From the NCBI GenBank assembly GCA_037367405.1, contig JAZKJV010003371.1, forward strand, positions 186,001-250,000: 64,000 nucleotides of DNA, written 5' to 3'. This stretch comes from Ottelia alismoides (Eukaryota > Streptophyta > Magnoliopsida > Alismatales > Hydrocharitaceae). The translations under genes were made by a program, and so were the position numbers. The notes beneath the pieces were generated by a model that made no database searches, was not told the DNA's origin, and saw only the letters and a list, made by a program, of their open reading frames with translations. Positions 1 to 12,473 of the stretch are shown here, in pieces; the first letter of the stretch is position 1, and each line of letters begins with the position of its first letter.

Positions 1-1783
1 CCCCTTTGAATTGGTCACGGTGGACGATAACCTTTGTTGGTGATTTTGCCTTCCTTAATATATATGTATTATATATGTTAAAATGCAACAACTATTATTG
101 CATTTATCTTCACAAAAATAATTCCAAATTATATTTTTGAAAACATCAATCATGCAACTGATAAATATGAATCATATTCATATATCCAACATAATATATA
201 AATTAGATTTATAATTATTTATTGTGAATCCAATTCACAACAACGTATAATTTGTAATTCTATTTACAATTAAATTCTCCAACATATTATAAATCATATT
301 TACGATATCCATGATTATTATGGATAGAGATATCCACATTAATCATATCTTTGATAATTAAATCATATTTATTTATCCAAGATGACTCATCTCATGTGTC
401 CAAATAATATGAATTCACATTCACAGTATTCACACCTTTGATAATTAAATAAAATTTAATTATCATAGATAACTCTTCTTATATGACCAAATAATATAGA
501 TCAAATTCATATTATCCATGATAATTAATTACATTTAACTATCAGTTTTCCTCAATGCTCAGACACATTATCAACAATGAAATTATCCTTGAACTCTTTC
601 AAGAACAATGTGTTTTCTCTGTGGATATTTGGAGATAAGGACATGACGATTGTACGTTCTACATATAGTGACTTGGATTGAGACCATATCTCAAAATCCA
701 TATCTCGGGGACCTCCCACAGATGTTTGATTAAAGCCGTGAATCTAATCTTCTCATTGCATCTGAATCACACTCAGATATTTCTTTACTGAGAGGAGTCA
801 CTAAAATCCAGACCTATTTCATCACTCCCTCGAAATGGAAGCATCATGGTTATACAATCATTTATGATCACATCACCCTCAGGTATTCCTAATACCTGTA
901 CATCCTGCATACTGGAAGACCTAGAATAAACTCGAAGTTTTAGATCTTATTTAGACTGTCTTCTTCAGGGTTTTATCATTAAGTTTCTCATTCGATCATT
1001 GGGAGTTGGTATTGATCATATATTTTCCCAAAGCCATATATCATACCTTGTTATTGATCATATATTTTCCAAAAGCATATATCAAACATACAATTTCATC
1101 CTAGCTTCCAAAGCAAGACGACCGTGCACGGAATTTGATTCTTAATATCTCATGAGTGAGCTCATGTCTTCCGATTCAGTAATGAACCTATATGATCCCT
1201 TTGAGAGATAGTATTACTCAGATGCCCTTGAATGCACACCAGCGTTCCAGTGTATAGACCTTAATTAGATAATTAACCTATCGATCTTCCAAGTGTACAT
1301 ACTCAAACATAAATAAACACATTTGTCTCTGATCAGAGGATGTGTACCTATATCGTGACAACATATGACACAGGTCTTTGGTTATCTCAATCTTGTTAAG
1401 TCAACTCTTTGACCTAACTTATTTAACACTTCCGAATCTCTATTCCGATGTAGATTACCAACATCAAGAGGTCAGTTGGATATCAACCCATTAGAGAAAT
1501 GTTTATCATCTCCTACTCAAGATGGAAATCATCTTTTAATAATCATTTGATAGTGCTTGATGAGTCTTCAATCTAACTCTTTAGATATTCATCCAAGCAC
1601 CAACATCTATGATTCAACAATTGAATCAACAACTGTATGATCATCAAGATGACTATGCTAAATAACCCTAATTGTACTAATGGATCTATTATGTAAATTA
1701 ATTACTCTTCATTCAGATCAAGGAATGTTATATGTAATAATATTTATTGCATAATGACTTATCGTGGCCTCGCATGTCCAACA
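1..1783 (-). mobile_element. Copia element F, 3' LTR (partial, runs off left edge)
   Basis: Most of this segment aligns with 7670-9466, the other LTR of the same element, over long near-identical blocks. On the minus strand it begins with TGTTGGACATGCGAG at 1783 and is preceded by a purine-rich tract, so in element orientation this is the 3' LTR. Base 1 corresponds to about 7671 in the 5' LTR, so roughly 0.8 kb of this LTR lies left of the window. It has no coding content. The family is shared with the LTRs at 12474 and 56175. Confidence 0.88.
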
Positions 1784-1804
1784 ATCTCCTACTATCCCAA
1801 AGAG
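1784..1804 (-). other. Polypurine tract of Copia element F
   Basis: On the minus strand this reads CTTTGGGATAGTAGGAGAT immediately before the LTR start TGTTGG. Its purine richness and position directly 5' of the 3' LTR match the plus-strand primer site of LTR retrotransposons. Confidence 0.8.
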
Positions 1805-4800
1805 CCATTAATGAGATAATCTCTAATCACAAGCTATTTTGAAAAATAGCTAGATAAGATGACTAGTCGCTCTATTCCCAAGTAGACTATGTCAAGTCCT
1901 TTTACGGAAGTTGCATATCCCCTAGTAACAGTGCTAACATCCAATGCGAATGTTGCATCTTATGCAATCATTACTTAATTTTGAAGTAGTTATAGTGTTG
2001 TTGACACTACAACTCAATAATCATTCCTGGAGATCTCTATCTCCTAAGGTATATGCAGTTAAGACCTTTTAGATCAGTATCTATAAAGTTTTAAGTTCTT
2101 GAAGATAAGACTTAGAGATCATTATCTCCAAAGTCTTGTCCTCTTTGAAGATATTGTTATTACCACAATCAAGTGTTTTATCTCCTTAGTAGGATTAGTA
2201 GCAGTTTACTAGTCCCACTGCATGGTAGACATCTGTCTTTCGTACACATCTAGCATACACATCGCTTCCCATAGCTAATGCACTAGGGCCTATAGCTTTG
2301 GCATTCACATTCTCAACTCTTTGAGGTGATATCCCTTTAGATAGACCAGTATCATATCTTAAGGGAAGGAAGCCTTCCCTGGGGTTTTCCCAAAAAAATA
2401 GAATATATCCAAGGTGTACTACAAATGTGACGGTCCCAATATCCTCTTTTCTATGTTTCTTTACATTTTTAGAACTAAGAACTAAGAGGTATCCTTGAGA
2501 TCATATGCCAAGATATGGAATAGCCAGATTGTAAAGTACTTATTATAATCCCTATATCATTCCAAATGATTATGATTCTATCTACATTTAGTATGATGAA
2601 CACAATGGTACTCCCACTAAGCTTCACATGGTTCATCAGATTTTGTATGAAATCATAACCTTTATAATTGTTCTTTAGCTTTCACACCTTGCTTTCCTCA
2701 AATATGAAGCCCTGAGGCTACTTCATATGAATATCCTCGTTGAGGCCTTCGTAGAGGAATGCAATATTGACTTCCATCTTATTAGATGTCAAAGTCAAGT
2801 TGCGTAGCTAAAGTTAGCAATATTCTGATGTGTTTAAGCATGTCCATAGGAGAGCAAGTCTCATCGCAAGCAATGTCTTCTCTTCATGTGTATTTATAGA
2901 TACAAGTTGTGCTTTGAAAGTCTCTACCTTCTCATCAAGTTCCCTCTTCTCTTGAAGATCCATTTACATCTTAACGGGTCTTACCCTTATAGGTGGATCC
3001 TCGAGGGTTCATATACAACAATTGTATATGAAGTCTACTTTATACTTTATTTCTAACAACCATCTTTCCATGAGATGATCCTTATAAGCTTCATCATATG
3101 GAGTCGGATCATTGTCAGACTTAACTGACACATGAAATCCATCCTCAAACTCATTCGAAGAGGTATGAGTGTTTCATCTTTAATTGTCTTTTTAGTTTCC
3201 AATTTCATGAGCCTCATTATCTTCTCAAAATTCAATGAGTTCTTTTTCTCCATTTGCATCTTAATTCTCAAAAAAGTCATACTCTTAGAATCATATTCTT
3301 AGAGATGAAATTCTTTAAGAATCTCAAGGTCATAAAGTAAGTATTCAATACCATCCTTTATATTCCTAATGAAGTAGCACTCTTTGGTGCTAGATTCCAG
3401 ATTACTTGCATGGAATCTTATTAAGGATATATATATATATTGTAACCACACATATACTTGGAAACTAAGAGGTAATTATGCTAATATTCATCATTGATCA
3501 AATCTTGTCAAACATGATCCAATTGCATCTCCCAATTGAGTTAAGGTGTATTGGGAGGAGTGGGATAGGAATTATATTCCTTTCTCCGTAATGTATTCCT
3601 TGAATTCATCTAATATGTACTTGCTACCTTGATTAGATCAAATTCTTTCATCTTCCTTCAAACTTTGGTTCTAAACCAAAATTGTGAAATCTTTGAACAT
3701 TTCAAAGGTTTCTAAGCTGAAGGGAAGAAATCTCATATCACAAAAATCATTAATAGAAATCACATATAATTAATGTTCATTATGATATAGGTGATCTACA
3801 TACATCAATATGTATGAGATCTTAAATACCTATGCATCTTACACCATTCCAAGAGAAGGGTGTATCCAGCATTTTATTTTGAATCTCTATTCATAAGTAT
3901 GTAAGTTTTGAAACGTTATGCAATCTAAAGTTCAATATCTTACTAATCTATTGATCATATCAATAGATATATGTCCAAGACTCGATACCAGATCATTGTC
4001 AAATGAACTTCATCCTTCTATTGATCTTATAAGGTTTAACCTTCAGTATTTAGAAATGTTAATGAACCATTCATTAATTTTCTATTTTAGTAGAGTCCTC
4101 TAGTTATTGGATTATCATTTGAAAAATATCCATCATAACTCTTTATGATAGGTCTATTCCAGAATGCATGTTTATTCCCAATATTTAGAAATAAACAATG
4201 AATGGATTCTAATATCTAGGTCATAGAGACATTCATGGAGATTGTTGCAACAATTGCATTAATATCAATGTGGATGATTATTAAACCTCAATATCAAAAT
4301 TTCCTCTTCTAAAACATATGCAATCTATTGCAAGTGTTAGTAGAAGAGTGAGACACAATTATTAGACTTTGATCTTATCTAATAAGCAAGTCAATTTCGA
4401 TTAAATGTAGATATTGCACTATCTGAGTCATTCTCTAAGGATCCTACATAATCTAGATAGTCATACTATCAATACATCAACTTCTTGCAGTATTGGCATT
4501 CATCCAACTCTTTGGATGTTATATGTGTGGAAATCATAGAAGTACAATCAATTCTTTGACTTTCCTTCAAACTTGGCTCAGACCCATGCTTCCACTGCGC
4601 TTCCTTTATCCATAAACAACCATTGCTTAAGACTAAGGATGTCTTATGTTGAACTCAAATGATTTCAATACAAGAGTATTTCAACATTTATATATGCTTC
4701 ATTTAATTCATACTATATGAATATTATGAAGCTCCATGAATGGCTTAAGTATAAATAGTAGAATGATGACACTCATCATAGCTACATCCATCTTAACTCT

Positions 4801-5110
4801 TAAAGACTTTGGTTCAGACAGGTACTTAAACATTTGAGTATATCATCTCTTATCGAACCACCATTCTGCATAATGCAGTGAACCATGTCATTCATGGTTA
4901 GATGTCAAGTGCACATATGAATGCGAAAACATCTTCTTAGATTTTATAAGGATTATTTGAAAATTACGATCATCATTGACATGATACTTCCAAAACACAT
5001 TCGATGAGAGATCAAGACTATAGTGGCACACAAATCCAAGGTTGTTGTCTTGTTGTTCAATTAATTGTCGTTCCTCATTATTATGTGGAAACTTGCACAT
5101 TGCAACAACA
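1805..5110 (-). pseudogene. Copia element F, decayed gag-pol remnants
   Basis: No reading frame of useful length survives, but the minus strand is colinear with element D (about 60500-63900) and with the coding part of E. About 2550-3060 matches the RT block of D, including the stretches that correspond to the start of RT in E (19260-19460) and to the later RT part (22600-22960). About 3280-4300 matches the integrase and pre-integrase region. Frameshifts and stops are shared with D: on the minus strand both read ATGAAGTAG at the same RT position (2718-2726 here). The element cannot encode its own enzymes. Confidence 0.75.
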
Positions 5111-6830
5111 TATATTATGTGTCCAACTGCAAGTAAATATCTGCATCATGGATCCAATCCATGATATTTACTAGTTATTATTGAGTATAGTTTTTGAGTG
5201 TGTTTAATGTAGGTTATCTGAAATAAGATAATTTGGATAAATACATATTTTACTTTGACTTAGGATTTTTATATCAATGTTGTCTTGCCTTGTCAACATT
5301 GAAAGTTCATTCCCTTATTCACTTTAAATTTAAGAGATATACTTACCATTATATCTCAAGCAATATCCGAGATCTCCTTTCTTATCTTTGTTACATCCCA
5401 ATAATACAAGAACTTGCAACTTGGATAAAAAGAAGTGGGAACTCATTCCACCTTACAAGTCCAACTTGCATTTCCCAATTCGGTCTTTAACATCAGGGTC
5501 CACCACCCCTAAGGCGATGTTGACCCATTGTTAATTGAACCAACCGCCATTAGGATTAGAACTCGCTATGCGCAATCTAATCGCTCCAATAATATGAGGA
5601 CTTGATATTGGGGTCACTAGGCATACAACATTACTCTTCGAGCAGTAAAGAGCCCGATCTATGTGCTCTTGTACGCAAGAACTGTCACTTCGGATAGACG
5701 TCTCCCACATACAATTCATGACGACGGAACCCTTCGCCTTGATGGGTTACCATGGATGCCACTTATGTGATCCGTCATATCATGTTCAAATTCTAGTTAA
5801 TTATTATGAATCATATTCACGTAACTAATTATTCCAAGGAAAATACCACGATGTTCATAATAGAGTGTTTAATTAGATATAATTCATTTAATAATATTAA
5901 ATCAATTATCAATCCAATTTGAACAACTAAGAAACAATCTTGATTGTTACTTGAAGGATGGTATAATCTCAAAATATGTATTATTCAAATTTTAATAATT
6001 AGAAAAGTACCTCATGATCATTTCAAGTATTATCCTTTCCTTACCCGTTGTCATGACCAATACACACAGGATGTGTGACAGACTGCTCACAGTGCAATCT
6101 GCTTCCCCAACGATCCTCGACTAGATCACATATCCGCCTCATGTCAAGATAATGTGATTTGATCATATTGTATTTGAGATGATATTCGATCTTTCAAATG
6201 AAGTTATACCATATAATATTTATCCAAATTATTTTGATTATTATTATAAAGAGATATGCAAAATAAATCCCCATTCCTTTTCAAGTATCAATGTTTGTTG
6301 GAAAGTTCATTATAACCAAATAGATAAAGATCAATTATCTTATCATGTTGGCTATAGTCATTCAAAAAAATAATTATCTTTATTAAATATTCCACAAATA
6401 TTTAATAACTAATTATTCCAAGAGATTAGATATTAATTTTCATGAATTAATTGAACGAAAATCACAAGATTCTTTTCAAATTTGTTAAGTTTCCAGCAAT
6501 GACCCATGTTTACTAAAACTACCAAATATTAGAATCGTGGTTATCTCTTGATTTCGTGTTAAAATACCATTCCTGTAACAGTAGACACATGTCTATTAAA
6601 ATGATCACAACTTGAGCAAATGGATTCAAAATCATGAAAACTCAAGTCCTACGATTTGTTAATAAGATGAAAAACATAATCCAAGTGATGAACTCACGTT
6701 TTAAGGTATTTAAATAGGGCGAAAAAATCGTACAGAACAAGACCGCGTGAACAAAATGCGATGAAAATTCGCACAATAAAAATGCCTATGTCATCTTAAG
6801 TTTATGGATCATATCTAAAACCTTCAACCT
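5111..6830 (-). other. Copia element F, untranslated leader
   Basis: This is the region between the PBS and the gag position. Its portion around 5400-5800 is the best-conserved interior stretch between F, E (about 16180-16600) and D (about 59920-60340), including a common core with CCTCATATTATTGGAGCG. Part of it stays open in the same frame in F and D, but I see no recognisable domain and treat it as leader. The rest is AT-rich and holds nothing else I can identify. Confidence 0.6.
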
Positions 6831-6843
6831 GGCTCTGATACCA
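6831..6843 (-). other. Primer-binding site, initiator tRNA-Met (element F)
   Basis: The minus strand reads TGGTATCAGAGCC, complementary to the 3' end of plant initiator tRNA-Met and typical of plant Copia elements. It lies two bases inside the LTR end at 6846. Confidence 0.93.
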
Positions 6844-6845
6844 CT

Positions 6846-9466
6846 TGAAGTATATGAAATGATCCTTAAGAGCATCACAGAAGCAAGCAGATTGCATCAT
6901 ATACGATCGAGAGTGACTAGTCACACTACTTGCTCGGGGGTAGCTGAATTTTTAAAAATTTGAACGAAGAAACCACATTATCCAAGAAGATTTCTCGGAT
7001 CGTTTCATCAAAACCACAAAAGGGTATTAGGGTTACCCCTTTAAGTGTGGTTGCGATCAAGTTTCTAATTGAAGAGACCTCCTATCTCAAGTCTGATGTA
7101 ATAGAGGAGATGCTCGAGTACATTGATGAAATGTGTGCTCTTCGCAATCCAAGTTGATGATTCAAGCGGATAGTCTTCTAATCTCATCTCACGAGATCTG
7201 ATGTCTTCTCCATGAGTGAGATGCACCGAAGGACATGGAGATCGACGAGTAGTCAATCCGGCAACACAACAATGTTGCGATGACTATGAGTTTCTCTAAG
7301 TCAATATGTGGACAACCACAATATTGATAAAAAGAAAAAAGGTGGGGGGGGGGGCTATGAGAGAGATATATGAAGAGAGTTTAATTCCTCTTGGAATGAT
7401 GGTCGTCTAAAAGGCAAGGAATACCCTTCCTTTTATACTAGTTGGATGTGCATGGATCTCAATCCATGTGCCCTCTTAATCCAACGGTTTAGATTAAGAT
7501 GTTATTAATCAATGACCATGATTTGTTGCTACAAATTTGCAACAACTAATTTCATTAAAATAAATTAATTATATCCCTTTATAAACATACAAATTAATTC
7601 ATTTTAATTTCAATTATAATAAATAGATAATAAGGGAGGCAACTACCACCCCCTCAAAAAAAGGTGGCCATCCCCCCTTTAAATTGTTCAAGGTGGACGA
7701 CCACCTTTATTGGTGATTTTACCTTCCTTAATATATATCTATTATATATATATATATATTAAAATGTAACAACAATTATTGCATTTGTCTTCACAAAAAT
7801 AATTCCAAATTAAATGCATGAAAACATCAATCATGTAATTGGTGAATACGAATCATATTCATATATCCAACATAATATGTAAATAAGATTTACAATTAAT
7901 TGTTTTTTGTGAATTCAATTCACAACAACATATAATTTGTAATTCTATTTACTATTAAATATGTCCAACATATTATAAATCATATTTATAATATACATGA
8001 TTATTATGGATAGGGATATCCATATTAATCATATCTTTGATAATTAAATTACACTTAATTATCCAAGATGACTCTTCTCATGTGTCCAAATAATATGAAT
8101 CACATTCACATTATTCACATCTTTGATAATTAAATCGAATTTAATTATCATAGATAACTCTCCTTATATGGCCAAATAATATGAATCAAATTCATATTAT
8201 CCATGATAATTAAATCACATTTAACTATCAATTTTCCTCAATGCTTAGACACATTATCAACAATGAATTATCCTTGAACTCTTTAAAGAATAATGCACTT
8301 TCTCCACGGATACTTGGAGATAAGGACCGGACTATTGTACGTTAACGTATAGTGACTTGGATTGAGATCATATCTTAAAATCCAAATCTTGGGGACCTCC
8401 CATAGATGTTTGATTAAATAAATGTCGTGAATCTAATATTCTCATTGCATCTGAATCACATTCAGGTCTCTGTCTAACATTTGTATAATGATTAGATTAC
8501 TTCTCTTCTAAGAGGATTCACTAAAATCCAGATCTGTTTCGTCACTCCCTCGGAATGGAAGCATCATGGCTATACAATCGTTTATGATCACATCACCCTC
8601 AGGTATTCCTAATACCTGTACATATTGCATACTGGAAGCCCTGTTTTAGATCTTATTTAGACTGTCATCTTCATGGTTTTATCACTAAGTTTCTCATTTG
8701 ATCATTGGGAGTTGGTATCAATCATATACTTTCCAAAAGCACATATCATCCTGGGTATTGATCATATACTTTCCAAAAGCATATATCAAACCTACAAATT
8801 CAGTCTAGCTTCCAAAGAGAGATGACCCTGCATGGAATTTGATTCCCAATATCTCATGAGTGAGCTCATGCCTTCCGATTCAATAATGAACATGTATGAT
8901 CCCTTTGAGAGATCGTATTACACATATGCCCTTGTATGCACACCAGTGTACTGTATAAAAACCTTGATTATATCATCAACTTATTTGTATGTCAAATGTA
9001 CACATCTGTCTCTGGTCAGAGGATGCGTTCCTATATCGTGACAACATACGACATAGGTCTTTGGTTATCTCGATCTCGTTAAGTCAATTCTTTGACCTAA
9101 CTTATCTTACACCTCCAAATCTTTGTTCCTATGTAGAAGACCTGCATCAATAGGTTGGTTAGATACCATCCCATTACAGAAAGGATTACCATCTCCTACT
9201 CAGGCTGGAGATCATCTCTTAATAATCATTTGACGGTCTTGATGAGTGCTCAGTCTAACTCTTTAGATATTCATCCAAGCACCAACCTCTATGATTCAAC
9301 AATTGCATCAACAACTATATGATCATCAAGATAGTCATGGTACGTAACCTTAATTGTACTAAGAGACCTATTATGCAAATTAGTTATTCTTCATTTTAGA
9401 TTAAGGAATGATATTTGCAATAACATTTATTGCATAATAGCTCGCCATGGGCTCGCATGTCCAACA
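6846..9466 (-). mobile_element. Copia element F, 5' LTR (complete, 2621 bp)
   Basis: In minus orientation the LTR starts TGTTGGACATGCGAG at 9466 and ends CTTCA at 6846, next to the PBS. It matches the partial LTR at 1-1783 and the LTRs of D (56175-58830) and E (12474-14993). A G-run at 7346-7354 and a (TA)n run at 7742-7760 are simple repeats inside it. The five bases beyond its outer end (9467-9471, AAGGT) would be the target-site duplication, but the partner lies outside the window. Small open frames inside it are not supported as genes. Confidence 0.9.
7429..7437 (-). promoter_or_regulatory. Candidate TATA box in F 5' LTR
   Basis: The minus strand reads TATAAAAGG. Its place within the LTR corresponds to the TATA-like sequences in the related LTRs of D (58248) and E (14415), which supports it as the element's RNA polymerase II promoter. 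Confidence 0.6.
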
Positions 9467-9984
9467 AAGGTCTCGATGAGTACCATAAAACAGAGTGCTC
9501 ATTCCTATTATTAGATCATTGGATAAGAGCAGAATTTAGGAAAAAGTTTGATCACATTATGAGAGATCTCACAGCTTCATATACAAGTAAGGAGAGAGAG
9601 GGTTCAATCTTGGGGTTTGCCATCGAGCTTTTCATATTTGGGAGTATCCTTTGGAGGATCCCGCCCAAAATCCACACTTAAAATGCAGACTTGACCTATC
9701 ATCGCTAAAATAATTATTTCCTACATCCGATTCCAGTTTGAAAAATTTTAATTACATTGGATTCCTAATGATTATACGCAACTTTCAAGCTCTAATATGC
9801 CTCAAATTAATCAGATTTGGATTTTTGGTGAATTTCTAGTGGGATACACCCATTCGACACCAAATATATTCAAATTTTCGGGTCATATTTCAAGGTTTCA
9901 CATTATAACAACCTTAAAATAAGTATCACCATTGAAACTTCAAGAAGTGGTAAGAGTGACGTTCACTATCTATTTTATCGTCAC
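9467..9984 (-). other. Interior of element G downstream of gag, unassigned
   Basis: About 0.5 kb between the end of F and the recognisable gag of G. I see no conserved domain. It is probably more of element G (in minus orientation) left after F inserted, but this rests on position only. Confidence 0.35.
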
Positions 9985-11050
9985 CATCGTTTGTTATTTT
10001 TTCTAGGGATATGCAAGGTTTGACAATCATCAACATCTATTACATTAATCATGAGTATATAGTTGATCACCCTCATCACCATTTGGATATCTATCGTGTT
10101 TTGCAACACTAGCACTACTTGCTCTCTGTGTGCACTCAGCTTGACGATGGTCCCTTTAACCACAATGACAACACCTACTATAATAACCCCTTCTACCACA
10201 ATGACAACACCTACTATTATAACCTTGAGATCCATTGGTAGTAGCACTAATGCATGCAACAATGATTAGACCCTCTAGCAAGGAACTGTGGCCCATGGAC
10301 TCAACCTTCTTTCTCAAAAGTTTATTTTTGCATAGATCCTTAAGTTGTGAAGTAACTTCCACAATCTCATGAATATTGAGAGATGGATGGATGGAAAGCC
10401 TGTCTTGAATGTCAAGTCAAATCCCATTTCAAATATAAAGATTTGTTCCTCCTCACTACTCTGAACCTTGAGGGCAAGGTGTACTAAGTCATCAAATTTA
10501 ATCTTATATTCGTTAGTTCTCATAAATTCTTATTTCAGCTCATAAATTTCTTTCCTCTAACTTTCCATAGAATAACCATTCTTTGAATGATTCTACAAAA
10601 TGCTCCCAAGTCAAGGGAGGGCGCAGATGACATAACAAAGTGATCCACCATAGCTTGGCATGTGTAGCCGAAGAGTACTCACAAATAGAACCCAACAATC
10701 TTCTGCTGCCAGGATGATCTTAAGAACTTTCTCTATCTTGTCAGGCCATGCATCAACATCCTAGGAGTAGTCTTCTATAAACTATGTACTCGTCCCTTGC
10801 AATAACTGGCAAGTATATTCTGGTGATTTAAAAAGATATCCTCTATAAATGGATGAGGCAAAATTCTAACAATACCATCATATTAAAGAGTGTGAATGGA
10901 TTATTCATATCTATCAAATACCTTTTCTATGGTTTGCAACATCTGGTCCATGACCAGCTACTTAGCATCTATGTTTTGTTCTATAACATGTAATAATTCT
11001 TTCATGGTTGCCATTTGCTGAACGAAATCAACTTCCATGTGTGGTGACAT
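9985..11050 (-). pseudogene. Gag remnant of a Gypsy (chromovirus-like) element G
   Basis: Read on the minus strand from an ATG at 11050, broken frames give an N-terminal gag-like stretch, then a segment with DKIEKVLKIILAAEDCW (about 10760-10690) and LTWEHFVESFKEW (about 10610-10570). These resemble the gag core of chromoviral Gypsy elements. Next comes EYKIKFDDLVHLAL (about 10510-10470), the usual motif after the core. Near 10156-10262 low-complexity repeats encode CCHCG-type strings that may be a decayed zinc knuckle. Several stops and frameshifts are present. No protease or RT of this element is visible in the window. Confidence 0.6.
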
Positions 11051-11227
11051 GATCCTACACTAAGCAATGACAACTATCAATCATGTGTGATCTAACATCT
11101 CAATAAAGAGAATTCTTAAAGTAACTTTTCTTGTTGGATAAGATATATAAGTCAGAAACTCTAATACCTTCATTACATCCTCATACTAATAATGGACATA
11201 TTACATAAATGTTGGATAATGGAGTAC

Positions 11228-11243
11228 CCTTGCTCTGATAACA
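11228..11243 (-). other. Primer-binding site, initiator tRNA-Met (element G)
   Basis: The minus strand reads TGTTATCAGAGCAAGG, one base off the canonical TGGTATCAGAGC. It lies about 180 bp upstream of the gag start at 11050. An LTR end reading TGTCACA is adjacent at about 11246. Confidence 0.65.
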
Positions 11244-11245
11244 TC

Positions 11246-12473
11246 TGTGACATCATGCACCCATGCAGAAGTATTTCTAGCTTGGGACAAACCTTTACTC
11301 GATCCGATCTCTTAACTTTCCCAAGATCCAAATACTCAGCAATAGCTATACTCAGACATTATGGTCAACTTTCGAAATATGCAATAGGAAAATTGAATGG
11401 ATATAATATTTCAAATATGTTATATATTCATGGTTCTCAAAATATCATAATCTTTTCAAATGTAAATAGAGTCTAGAGTCCACAATATAGAACATATTAT
11501 ATTTCTGAATCTAAATTGTGGAAGCTGAAGGAAGTAAGCTCCAACTAGCTAGTACAACCTACACATGGAAACATACCATGAAGTTTAGAATGACCTATAC
11601 AAACCCCAATCTAGTCCTCTAGCTCAACAAACTACACACTTGTAAACCTGGAGGGATTTCCAAAAAAGTACGTATGAGAAAAAAAGCTCAATGTAACTCA
11701 GCATGCTAATAATAGAGTAAAGAGGTGTGGTGGGGGTGGGGGGATGGAGAGATAGGTTCACGTTCCCATATCCATTTTTTGTCAATTATGTGTTTACCAA
11801 CCCAAACTATTTGTAGTATGTATAATTCTACTTTACACGTATTCCACTATTTACGTTACACAAGTATCACACACTATATGAGTATCATAGTGCAAATCAT
11901 ATGGTGAGCTCATCGTTTACATACTTATTCCAAGCATTAGTTGGGGTTCATTCATATATGTATGTATCTTCATATAATTATAGTATACAAGGCATCTATC
12001 GTAATTGTAACATTAAGTTAGAGAACTATATAATATCCTCAAAATAATACCACATAGTGAAGCAATTAAACATTTTGTAGTAGTGGAATTCTGGGCACTC
12101 AAACATTTTGTACTAGTTCCTTATAGTATTTTAATATATGCATGTTTTAAGTTAGTCTCTTGTGCATTTTTTACTTTCCTCACCTTTTATTGATTACAAA
12201 AACAAGGAGAATTAAATGTTTGAAAGAAATTAACTTGAGCTTAGAAAGTTAGAACTATTAAATTTCTTAGATTTTTAAAGGAAAGCCCATGTGCTTTTAG
12301 GGGAGAGCTTTGTTTAAAAAGTTTAATTGAGTTTAATAGTGTTTGATGCAACTGCTTTTCAAAAAACTCCTTGATTATTTATCATCATTAAAAAGGGGAA
12401 ATGCTAGTTCTTTGCACCCACTTAGAAAATTGTGATTATTCTTATATTAACTTGGTTCTAATAATGATAGACA
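11246..12473 (-). mobile_element. Probable LTR remnant of element G and flanking DNA
   Basis: By position next to the PBS this should begin an LTR of G (minus orientation, 3' end at 11246). I could not find the outer boundary or a second copy, so where the LTR ends and older DNA begins is unknown. It contains a G-rich run around 11726-11752. It ends where the 5' LTR of E begins. No gene is visible. Confidence 0.35.

Noticed and set aside
7065..7256. Small minus- and plus-strand frames near 6960-7256 as genes
   Set aside because: They lie inside the 3' end of the F LTR, overlap each other, and have no homology.
10156..10262. CRISPR-like or satellite repeat in the short tandem units near 10180-10230
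   Set aside because: Only two or three imperfect units inside a gag remnant, in plant DNA; no spacer structure.
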